DNA of 64,000 nt, from assembly GCF_002251855.1 (NCBI RefSeq), contig NZ_NOXW01000021.1, positions 558,001-622,000 of the forward strand, written 5' to 3'. This stretch comes from Rhodoferax sp. TH121 (GTDB taxonomy: Bacteria; Pseudomonadota; Gammaproteobacteria; Burkholderiales; Burkholderiaceae_C). Below are positions 43,405-52,100 of the stretch, piece by piece (the first letter of the stretch is position 1; each line of letters starts with the position of its first letter). Both the position numbers and the translations under genes were made by a program. The notes beneath the pieces are model-generated. The model worked only from the letters and a program-made list of their open reading frames with translations, ran no database searches and had not been told where the DNA came from.

Positions 43405-44652
43405 ATGTCCACCGCCCCCCGCAAACCCCTGATGCCTCTGGACGATGCGCTGGCCCAGCTGCTGGCCAGCGTAGCGCCCCTCACTCAGACCGAAGCCTTG
43501 GCCACTGGCGATGCTGATGGCCGCGTGCTGGCGCAGGCCATCGTCTCGGGTCTGCAGGTACCGCCGTGTGACAACAGCGCCATGGATGGTTATGCGGTGC
43601 GTGTCGACGACGTGCTGGCCGCACAGGGGGCCTTGCCGGTGTCCCAGCGCATTGCGGCCGGCAGCGTTGGGACGCCTTTGCAGCCCGGTACGGTGGCCCG
43701 CATCTTCACCGGTGCACCGGTGCCTCCGGGGGCTGACGCGGTGGTGATGCAGGAGGAATGCGTGGTGGTGGATGCCGCTGACGCCGCCTCCGCTCACGTA
43801 CAGATCCACAGCACTCCGCTGCCGGGCCAGAACATCCGCCGCTCGGGTGAAGACGTGGCCCGTGGCGATGTGGTGCTGGCCGCTGGCGCCCGCCTGGGGC
43901 CCGCCGCCCTGGGGCTGGGCGCCAGCGTGGGCATGGCCCAGCTGCAGGTGGTGCGCAAGCCGCGTGTGGCGCTGTTCTCCACGGGGGACGAGCTGGTGCT
44001 GCCCGGCACCGTGCCGCCCGAGCAGATGCCGCCCGGTGCCATTTACAACTCCAACCGCTTTTTCCTCAGCGCCATGTTGCGCCGCCTGGGTTGCGAGGTG
44101 ACGGACTTGGGCATCGTGCCCGACCGGCTGGATGCCACGGTGGAAGCCTTGCAGCAGGCTGCGGCCAGCCATGACCTAGTGCTGACCAGCGGCGGCGTAT
44201 CGGTGGGCGAAGAAGACCACATCAAACCTGCCGTGCAGTCCCTGGGCCAGCTGGACCTGTGGCAAATCGCCATCAAGCCCGGCAAGCCGTTTGCGCACGG
44301 CCGCATCGGCGCTGCGCATTTCATCGGCCTGCCTGGCAATCCGGTGTCCAGCTTCGTGACCTTTGTGTTGCTGGTGCGGCCTTTCTTGCTGCGCATGCAG
44401 GGTGTGCAGGATGTTGCTATGAAAAGCATAGCTGCTCGCGCAGATTTTGATTGGCCTAGAGCCGAAAAGCGCCGTGAATTCCTGCGTGTGCGGCGCAACG
44501 AGCAGGGTGGCCTGGAGCTCTTCACCAACCAAAGCTCCGGGGTGCTGACCTCTGCGGTGTGGGGCGATGGTCTGATCGACACCCCGCCGGGCGAGCCCAT
44601 TCACTACGGTGCCACCGTGCGCTACATCCCGTTCAGCGAGTTGCTGGCATGA
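43405..44652 (+). CDS. moeA: Molybdopterin molybdotransferase MoeA
   Basis: 415 residues. Motifs: PPCDNSAMDGYAV, IFTGAPVPPGADAVVMQEE, GQNIRRSGEDVARGDVVL, VALFSTGDELVLPG, YNSNRFFLSAML, LTSGGVSVGEEDHIK and FIGLPGNPVSSFVTF. It inserts molybdate into adenylated molybdopterin. Residues about 337-348 (VAMKSIAARADF), between the catalytic and C-terminal domains, are encoded by a dispersed 27-nt element. It overlaps moaD (ATGA). No strong ribosome-binding site is seen at the ATG. Confidence 0.95.
   Translation: MSTAPRKPLMPLDDALAQLLASVAPLTQTEALATGDADGRVLAQAIVSGLQVPPCDNSAMDGYAVRVDDVLAAQGALPVSQRIAAGSVGTPLQPGTVARIFTGAPVPPGADAVVMQEECVVVDAADAASAHVQIHSTPLPGQNIRRSGEDVARGDVVLAAGARLGPAALGLGASVGMAQLQVVRKPRVALFSTGDELVLPGTVPPEQMPPGAIYNSNRFFLSAMLRRLGCEVTDLGIVPDRLDATVEALQQAAASHDLVLTSGGVSVGEEDHIKPAVQSLGQLDLWQIAIKPGKPFAHGRIGAAHFIGLPGNPVSSFVTFVLLVRPFLLRMQGVQDVAMKSIAARADFDWPRAEKRREFLRVRRNEQGGLELFTNQSSGVLTSAVWGDGLIDTPPGEPIHYGATVRYIPFSELLA
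44416..44442 (-). repeat. 27-nt dispersed hairpin element, copy 10 (inside moeA)
   Basis: Minus strand TGCGCGAGCAGCTATG, loop CTTTT, CATAGC: six perfect pairs. It is read in frame through moeA on the other strand. Confidence 0.8.
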
Positions 44653-44900
44653 ACATCACCCTGCGTTACTTTGCTTCCGTGCGCGAGGCCATGGGCACCG
44701 GCACGGAGCAGTTGGACACCGCAGCTACCACACTGGCCGCATTGCGTGCCGAGCTGGTAGCGCGCGGTGGTGCTGGCGCCGACGCCCTGGCGCCCGGCCG
44801 CGCGGTGCGCATGGCGCTGGACCAGGTGATGAGCCCCGAGTCGGCGCCGCTCACGCCGGGCTGCGAAGTGGCGTTTTTCCCGCCGGTTACCGGGGGCTGA
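44649..44900 (+). CDS. moaD: Molybdopterin synthase small subunit MoaD
   Basis: 83 residues, a ubiquitin-like fold starting NITLRYFASVREAMG and ending in the functional Gly-Gly (FFPPVTGG) that carries the thiocarboxylate. ATGA overlap with moeA. Its 3' end overlaps the convergent dapA-like gene by 14 bp. moaE, the large subunit, lies 1.1 kb further on. Confidence 0.95.
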   Translation: MNITLRYFASVREAMGTGTEQLDTAATTLAALRAELVARGGAGADALAPGRAVRMALDQVMSPESAPLTPGCEVAFFPPVTGG

Positions 44901-45780
44901 CCTCCAGCGCCGCACTGAGGGCCACCAGCCGCTCGGTGAGCGCTTGGGAGGCAACCGTCATCGGTGCGCGCAGGCCAGCCTGCAGCAGCCCCTGATGCGC
45001 CAGCAGCGCCTTCACCGGCGCCGGGTTGGGCTCCGCAAACAGTGCTTCGATCAAGGGTTGCAGCGGCCGCCACAGCGTTTGCGCGGCCTCCAGTTCTCCA
45101 CGTAGCACGTGCTGCATCAGCGCCACCAGGCGCGCCGTGTGCACATGGCCACTGGCGGCAATCGCGCCGGTACCGCCCAATGCCAGGGTGGTGAAGATGT
45201 TGGCATCGTCCCCCGCCAGCACCTGCAGCTGCCCATCGGCAATTAGCGCCTGGGTCTTGGCCATATCGCCGCCGCAATCCTTGATGCCCACGATGTTGGG
45301 GTGCTGGGCCAAGGTACGCAGTGTGGACAGGCTCAGGGTCACGCCGGTACGTGCGGGAATGTCGTAGACCAATACCGGCTGCGCGCTGGCATCGGCAATG
45401 GCGGTGAACCACTGCAGCAGCCCGGCCTGCGAGGGGCGGATGTAGTGCGGCGCCGGCACCAGCAGACCCGCCAGGCCGCGGCTGCCCAGGGTGCGCACCC
45501 AGTCCAGCGTATCGGGCAGGTGGTAGCCCGACAAGCCCATCACCCGTGGCAGGTCCGGCGCAGCCTGGGCCACCGTATCGAAGACGGCCAATTGCTCCTC
45601 GGCACCTAGCGCGGCAGCCTCGCCCGTGGAGCCACACACCACGATGCCAGCAATGCCCTGGGGCTCCAAGTGTTGCACCAGTTGGCGCAGGGCCGTGTGG
45701 TCCACGGCGTTGTCTTGAAAGGGAGTGACCAATGGAATCCAGAGGCCGGAGAAGATGTGAGAGGAAGCAGTAGCGTGCAC
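44887..45780 (-). CDS. Dihydrodipicolinate synthase (DapA) family aldolase
   Basis: 297 residues from the GTG at 45780, which has AAAGGA 7 nt upstream and gives HIFSGLWIPLVTPF, the normal family start; ATG starts further up (45822, 45879) lack one. Motifs are VVCGSTGEAAALGAEE (Thr-Gly-Glu), VLVYDIPARTGV (Tyr), and the Schiff-base Lys in IVGIKDCGGD. YDIP replaces the YNxP of true DapA and GSTGE the GTTGE, so another pyruvate-dependent aldolase is possible. It lies antisense between moaD and moaE. Confidence 0.88.
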   Translation of the reverse strand: MHATASSHIFSGLWIPLVTPFQDNAVDHTALRQLVQHLEPQGIAGIVVCGSTGEAAALGAEEQLAVFDTVAQAAPDLPRVMGLSGYHLPDTLDWVRTLGSRGLAGLLVPAPHYIRPSQAGLLQWFTAIADASAQPVLVYDIPARTGVTLSLSTLRTLAQHPNIVGIKDCGGDMAKTQALIADGQLQVLAGDDANIFTTLALGGTGAIAASGHVHTARLVALMQHVLRGELEAAQTLWRPLQPLIEALFAEPNPAPVKALLAHQGLLQAGLRAPMTVASQALTERLVALSAALEVSPR

Positions 45781-45910
45781 GTAAACATCCTTTGCAGAAA
45801 CACGACCGATGGAAAGAACCATCGTCAGCTGCGCGGCGGGGTGCGGAAAACGGGGGAGGGGTGTTGTTCGCAGTTCCATCGCTCATCTGAGGACGGAACC
45901 GCAGCTCCGG

Positions 45911-46018
45911 TCAAATGAGCTTGGGTTTTTTGGATTTGTTCGCAGCCACCACACGTGCGCCGACCAGGGTCAAAGTGGCCGTGGCGAGGAGTGCGGTACA
46001 TGCGAACATGGGCCACAT
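45911..46018 (-). CDS. Candidate 35-residue single-span membrane protein
   Basis: MWPMFACTALLATATLTLVGARV followed by a Lys-rich tail (NKSKKPK) makes a plausible tiny membrane protein divergent from moaE. A longer ATG (46045) overlaps the moaE start. There is no clear ribosome-binding site. The remaining part of the 263-bp gap shows nothing else. Confidence 0.3.
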   Translation of the reverse strand: MWPMFACTALLATATLTLVGARVVAANKSKKPKLI

Positions 46019-46043
46019 GCTAGCACGGTGCCACAATCTGGCC

Positions 46044-46544
46044 ATGCCTTTCGATGTCTCCACTGTCCCCCGTGTCCGTATCCAGCCACAACCCTTCGAT
46101 GTGGCGCAGGAAATTGCTGCCCTGCAGGCCGGTGACCCGCGGGTTGGCGCCGTCTGCACCTTTGTGGGCACGGTGCGCGACCGCAATGCACCCGGTGCTG
46201 CAGGTTCGGTGCAGACTCTGGAGTTGGAGCACTACCCCGGCATGACCGAGAAGTCCATCGAGGCCATGGTAGATGACGCGTTTGCGCGGTTTGACATTCT
46301 GGGCGCCCGCGTGGTGCACCGGGTCGGCGTGCTGCGGCCCACCGACGGGGTGGTGCTAGTGGCAGTGACCTCGGCGCACCGGGGCCAGAGCTTCCAGGCC
46401 TGCGAGTTCCTGATGGACTACCTCAAGACCCAGGCCCCGTTCTGGAAAAAAGAGCAAACCCCTGAGGGCGCGCATTGGGTGGATGCCCGGGTGAGTGACG
46501 ACGAGGCCCTGGCCCGCTGGGGTATCGAGGCGCGTAACGCTTAA
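46044..46544 (+). CDS. moaE: Molybdopterin synthase catalytic subunit MoaE
   Basis: 166 residues from ATG 46044 (MPFDVSTVPRVRIQ); the upstream open frame is rejected. Motifs: GAVCTFVGTVRD, LELEHYPGMTEKSIEAM, VVHRVGVLRPTDGVVLVAV, AHRGQSFQACEFLMDYLKT and PFWKKEQTPEG with the catalytic lysines. It adds sulfur to precursor Z together with MoaD. Confidence 0.95.
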   Translation: MPFDVSTVPRVRIQPQPFDVAQEIAALQAGDPRVGAVCTFVGTVRDRNAPGAAGSVQTLELEHYPGMTEKSIEAMVDDAFARFDILGARVVHRVGVLRPTDGVVLVAVTSAHRGQSFQACEFLMDYLKTQAPFWKKEQTPEGAHWVDARVSDDEALARWGIEARNA

Positions 46545-46686
46545 TCTACCTGCGCCAAAAAGCGTAGCACGCGGAGCCTGAAAACAGGCGTTTCGGGCCT
46601 GATCCTCCTACAATTGGTAACAGATTGAAGCGGTGCGCCCTTGGCCCCGCCTGGTTCCCGATTGAGCGCATTGAACAAGGTTGGAC

Positions 46687-49131
46687 ATGGACCTCCGGCG
46701 ACTCGCACTGCGGCTATGGGTAGGAGTGGCGTTTACGCTTTGGAGTGCCTGGGCGTGCGGCGCAGCCTTGCCCGTGGAATACCGCTGCGACCTTCCGTCG
46801 ATCCAGCAAATATTGGCCCAACCCGCCACGGGCTGGATTGCCGCCTCCGATGGCAAGGTGCCGGTGGACCCGGATGGCGGGGCCTGCTGGGTTCGTATCG
46901 CGCGGCTGCCCTCCGGCCAGGCCCAGGAAACCCCGCCTTGGTTGTCTTTCGCGGACTTGAATGTCCAGCGCGTCAACATTGCCTTGTTCGATGCCCAAGG
47001 CAAACCTTTGGGGCAGGCTTTGCGCCTAGGGCCCAGCAACGGGGCGATTGTCACTGGCTTGCGTGCCTTGTTTCCGCCCGCTGCAGCGACGTTTCCGCTC
47101 TATGCGCGTTTTGAGCCCGCCCTGGGGGCCTTGGCCTACCCGGGATTGGCACGCACCCTGTTGGTGGAGGCGGTGGCACCTGAAGAAAGCTTGCGTGACG
47201 AACACGGAACCGATCTGCTCAACCACAGTGGCGCGGTGTTCCTATTCACCACGGCGCTGGTGGCCTTGTTTTTCGGCATCACGCTGCGAGACCTGAACTA
47301 CGCCATTTATGCGCTCTATGCCAGCGTGCAGTCGCTGACCATCTTTACCAAGAGTGGCCTGCCTTTTGTGCTCGATGTCAGTTCGCCGCTGTGGCTCAAC
47401 GCCTGGATCTTCAATTACTTGGTAGGCGTGCTGTCGGTGTTGCTCAGCGTCCGCTTTGGGCGCTTTGCCAAGCACAGTCCCCGTACCACCAAGGTGGCCT
47501 ACGGTGTTGCGGTGTTGTTTGCCAGCATGATTCCCTTGCACTACCTGTTGCCAAGCTTGGCCACGGTGTTGATCTATGGCTTGGTGCCACTGCATTTTCT
47601 GGTGCTGCTAACGGGCAATTGGCGTGGCTGGCGTGGGGGGGAGCGTGGTTGTGGCATTTTGTTGCTCGGGCTCACTCCCATTGCCATCTACTGGCTGACC
47701 TTTTTGCTCTACAGCGTGGTGCTGCGGGAGCCCATGCCCTCTGCGGTCGCGTTGGGTTCGACGTTTGATTTTGCGCGCACCATGCTGCTGCCGATCGCGT
47801 TTTGCTACGGCATTGCCGACCGCACACTGCGCCTGCAGCGCGAGACGGCTCGCATGGCGCGTTTTGATGCGCTTACGGGGCTGCTCAACCGTGAGGGGGC
47901 GCGGCAGTATGGCCAGTTGCGCATCGACCGAGGGGAAGTGCCCGCGGCCTTGATGCTCAACGTGGAGCGTTTTCACGCCATCAACGAAACGCTGGGCCCC
48001 ACGCTGGGGGATCAGATACTCAAGGAGACTGGCCGCCGCTTGCAGGCCGTTTGCAAGGTCCACACAGCCGCCTGCGTAGGACGCATGCATGCAGACCAGT
48101 TCTGTCTGGTGTTTCCCAGCGATATCAGCCTTGCCGCCATGCGCGAAGAAGTGGACTACGCATTCAACAGCCCTGCAGAAATTGAAGGACAGGCCGTGGA
48201 TATCACGCTCGCGGTTGGTGTGGCACTGCCGCCCGCAGACAACACCACCATGGCACAGCTGCTGCGCAACGCCGAAATTGCCTTGGATGCAGGGCGGACC
48301 CAGCACCGCAACTGGCTGATGTACCAGCAGGAAATGGAGACCAGCCAGCGCGCCGACCTGGATTTGTTGTCTGAGCTCAAGCGGGCTGTGGAACAGAATG
48401 AGTTGCGCCTGTACCTGCAACCCAAGGTGCGCCTGAGCGACGGCACCGTAGGCAGCGCTGAGGCCTTGGTGCGCTGGGAGCACCCGCGCCGCGGCATGAT
48501 TCCGCCGGGCGACTTTGTGCCCTTTGCCGAGAAGACGGGGCGCATCACACTGCTTACGCGCTGGGTGTTGGAGCATGCGATGCGCTTGGCAGCCAGTTAC
48601 CGCGCCCAAGGGCGCCCGCTGCAGATTTCGGTCAACCTCTCCACCTTCGACTTGGGCGAGACCGGCTTTGCAGCCCGTACCGCCATCCTCGCGCTTGAGA
48701 TGGGGGCGGAGCCAGGTGATATCCGCTTCGAAATCACCGAAAGCGGCGCCATGCAGGACCCGGCTTCAGCACTGGAGGTCATGAACGCACTGCGCGCCAG
48801 CGGCTTCAGTTTGTCGATTGACGACTTTGGCACGGGCTACTCCTCGTTGGCGTATTTGCAAAAAATGCCGGTGGCCGAGCTGAAAATCGATCGTGCTTTT
48901 GTGCGCCATGTGCGCCCGGGCACCGATGGCGCTGCGCTTTTGGAATCCACCATTGCCATGGGCCATCGCCTGGGGCTTACGGTGGTGGCCGAAGGGGCAG
49001 AGGACGCAGAGGAGTGGTCATTGCTGCGTGCGATTGGCTGCGACTATGCGCAGGGCTGGTTTGCCGCAGCGCCCATGCCGGTGCCCGAATTTGATCGCTG
49101 GTGCGAGACCCAGCTGCCTTTTGTGCGCTGA
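46687..49131 (+). CDS. 7TM sensor with degenerate GGDEF and intact EAL domain
   Basis: 814 residues from the ATG at 46687 (AAGG 6-10 nt upstream; TTG 46681 is less likely). Signal peptide, a 7TMR-DISM-like periplasmic domain, seven membrane spans (about residues 180-385), GGDEF-like domain with RMHADQF in place of the active GGDEF (about 465), then EAL with EALVRWEHP (about 591), FEITESGAM, DDFGTGYSSLAYLQ and KIDRAF. It should break down cyclic di-GMP, with the GGDEF part inactive or regulatory. The ligand is unknown. Confidence 0.92.
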   Translation: MDLRRLALRLWVGVAFTLWSAWACGAALPVEYRCDLPSIQQILAQPATGWIAASDGKVPVDPDGGACWVRIARLPSGQAQETPPWLSFADLNVQRVNIALFDAQGKPLGQALRLGPSNGAIVTGLRALFPPAAATFPLYARFEPALGALAYPGLARTLLVEAVAPEESLRDEHGTDLLNHSGAVFLFTTALVALFFGITLRDLNYAIYALYASVQSLTIFTKSGLPFVLDVSSPLWLNAWIFNYLVGVLSVLLSVRFGRFAKHSPRTTKVAYGVAVLFASMIPLHYLLPSLATVLIYGLVPLHFLVLLTGNWRGWRGGERGCGILLLGLTPIAIYWLTFLLYSVVLREPMPSAVALGSTFDFARTMLLPIAFCYGIADRTLRLQRETARMARFDALTGLLNREGARQYGQLRIDRGEVPAALMLNVERFHAINETLGPTLGDQILKETGRRLQAVCKVHTAACVGRMHADQFCLVFPSDISLAAMREEVDYAFNSPAEIEGQAVDITLAVGVALPPADNTTMAQLLRNAEIALDAGRTQHRNWLMYQQEMETSQRADLDLLSELKRAVEQNELRLYLQPKVRLSDGTVGSAEALVRWEHPRRGMIPPGDFVPFAEKTGRITLLTRWVLEHAMRLAASYRAQGRPLQISVNLSTFDLGETGFAARTAILALEMGAEPGDIRFEITESGAMQDPASALEVMNALRASGFSLSIDDFGTGYSSLAYLQKMPVAELKIDRAFVRHVRPGTDGAALLESTIAMGHRLGLTVVAEGAEDAEEWSLLRAIGCDYAQGWFAAAPMPVPEFDRWCETQLPFVR

Positions 49132-49160
49132 ACTTAAAAAACTATTCAGGGAGATGTGCC

Positions 49161-52100
49161 ATGCATTGGCTGTCACACGGTGTGGAGCAACTGATTGCCA
49201 GCACCCAGGAAGAGGGCTATGCGCCCGAGGTGGTCGTGGTCGGGTCCGGTTACGGTGGCTCTGTCGCCGCTTTGCGTTTTGCCGAACATGGCTACAGCGT
49301 AGCCGTGCTGGAGCGCGGCTCGGAGTATGTGGCCGGCGAGTTTCCGACCGACTTTGGCCAGTTCGGCGGCTTTGTGCGCGCCGAGGTGGGTGGCAATGCT
49401 GATCGCGCCCAAGGCCCTTCGGCTATCGGCTATGAGGACGCACTGTTTGATTTTCGGGTGGGAACGCGCGCCACGGCCCTTGTCGGCAACGGCCTGGGTG
49501 GCGGCAGCCTGATCAATGCCGCTGTAGCGCTGCGCCCCGATGCACGGGTGTTTCAGCAAGAGGCCTGGCCAGCGCCGCTGCGCGACGCTTCACTGGATGC
49601 CGATTACGCGCGTGCTGCACAGGTGCTGGAGGTTCAGTCGCCTGAAGCCCAGCGTGCCTCACCGGCGTGCGTGCCGCAACACACCCTCAAGTACCAACGC
49701 ATGCAAGAGATTGGCCAGGCCGCAGCCGACCGTTTTGGCAGCAGCCGCCTGCAGGTCCGCACCGAGGACGTGTCCCTGGCCATCGAGTTCCGGGCCCAGG
49801 CCCCAGCAGCTTTGGGCCCGCGCGATGCGTGTGTGGGCTGCGGTGACTGTTGCTCGGGTTGCAACCACAATGCCAAGCTCAGTCTGGACAAGACCTACCT
49901 GCCGCGCGCCGCACAAGCAGGCGCACGCATGTTTACCGGCGTCAGCGTGTTGTACGTGCAACATCGCCCTGATGTGGCCCACCCCGGGCGGGACTGGGAG
50001 GTGCACTGCGTGCGCACCACCGAACGCGGCGCCTGGGAACAGTCCTTTGATGCGCCTGAAGGCCCTCTGAACCTTGCGTACGAGTTTGTGCTGCGTACCG
50101 GCCGCGTCGTACTCAGTGCCGGAACCTTTGGCTCCAGCGAAATCCTGCTGCGCTCCCGTGCGCACGGGCTGCCCGTGGCCCACAGCTGGTTGGGCAAAGG
50201 CATTTCTGCCAACGGCGACGACCTCAGCGCAGCCTACGACATGGACGACCAGGCCAACGCCGTGGGCGAGGGCAGTGGCACGGTGCGCCCAGCGGGTGAC
50301 AAAGTCGGGCCCACGATCAGTTCGGTGATCCGCTTTCACGACACACAAGACCACACCCAGAGCACCGTCACGGAAGACGGTGGCATTCCTGGCATGCTCG
50401 CGCCTATCGTGGGCGAAGCTTTGGCCACCCTGGGGGTGTTGCCGCAGTTGGCGCGATTCGGTGTGCGCCAATCTGGCGAGCGCGACCCTTTGGTCGCAGA
50501 CCCGTTGCGCACAGCACGCAGCCTGGTCATGCTGGGGATGGGGCACGACAGCTCGGCCGGACGGGCCCACTTGGCCAAGCCACAGTCGCGCATTGCCTGG
50601 TCTTGGGAGCTGGGTGCGCAAGACCCGGCCCCAGGCCTGCACCGCAGCCGGGCGGCGAGTGTCGAGGGCGTCGGGGCCGAGTTCTTGCCCAACCCCGCCA
50701 CCGGAGTACTGCCCGACAAAATTGCCAGCGTGCTCAGTGGCCCCAAGGCCGAACCCAGCTGGATCACCGTGCACCCGTTGGGGGGATGCCGCATGGCCGC
50801 ATCGCCCGCACATGGCGTAGTCAACCACCAAGGCCAAGTCTTCTTGCCCGATGGCAGCGTGCACACCGGCTTGGTCGTGGTGGACGGCTCTGTGATCCCC
50901 ACCTCGCTGGGGGTGAACCCTTTGCTCACCATCACTGCGCTGGCAGAGCGCGCCTGCCGCTTGCTGCTGCAAGACGAACCGGCCCGGGCGCCGCAAACAC
51001 GCACTTTGCCCCCGCACCCGCCCATCGCCCCCACCGTGAAGGCCGGGCCCGATGCTCCCCGCGGGACAGTGTTGGCCGAGGTCTTGCGTGGCCCCTTGCA
51101 GCCTGAGCCGGAGGCCGTGCTGCCCTCTTGGTGGCCCACGGGAATCACCTCACCCGCGGCGGCCCTGTTTCTGGAAATGGACGTTGCCGACTGGACCCGG
51201 CTGTGGCAAGACCCCAGTCACACCCTGCTGGCATTGCCGGGAAGTGCCACGGCGCGTAGCCTCACCGCCTCGCGGCTGGTGATTGACGCTGCACACGGTC
51301 CGTCCACGGTGCTGCATGTCACCGGCGGCACGGTGCAGCTGTTCCGAGCGGCGCCTGAGGGTTTTATCGCTCGCGCCTGCCGCACCTTGCGCGCGGGCTT
51401 GACCTACGGGATCGCCCGCTGGTACCCCGACAGCAAGCGACCTAAGGAGGAGGGTGCCCCGAAGCAAAAACTGAAGGATCTGGTCTGGGATGGCCTCAAG
51501 CTGCTCTGGCACGCCAGTGCCGCGCGCACCTTTGACTACAGGCTCACGCTCAGCGATGGCGAACGCAGCTGGTACCTGCAAGGCAGCAAGTTGATACAAC
51601 CTGCCCTGGGCTGGAGTGAACTCTGGGCTTGGGCGCGTAACAAGTGGCAACACGGTGGTTGGCCTGCGCCGCAGCGCCGCAGTGTGTGGGACGAACTCAC
51701 ACAACTCGATGTGCAACTGATGCAGGCCAAGGGCGGGCGTGTGTTAGCCACGGGCCGCCTGACCATGGATGTGCCTGAGATGGTGCGCCGAATTGCGCCG
51801 CAAATGAAACCCGGCCCGGACACAGTCAACGGGCTGGCAGCCTTCATCACCTACCCGCTCACCATCCTGCGTTACGTGGTCAGCAGCCGAATGCTGGACT
51901 TCCGCCTGCCCGACTACCGCGCCGACCTGCCCGCCGTAGACCCGGCCACACTCCCTGACAACGGCGACTTCGAACTGACCGCCGACCAGTATCCGCCCAT
52001 CCGTCTGCCCGATGGCCACAGTGTGCAGCCGCAGGCTCCGGTGTGCTTGACCGTGCCCCTGCGTGCGGGGGAGGATGCGTCCGATCCCAAGACCGAAACC

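Noticed and set aside
41635..44172. 845-residue open frame on the minus strand opposite hom, thrC and moeA
   Set aside because: It is a mirror of three well-identified genes in GC-rich DNA; the product is His/Gln/Gly-rich with no recognisable domain and no ribosome-binding site.
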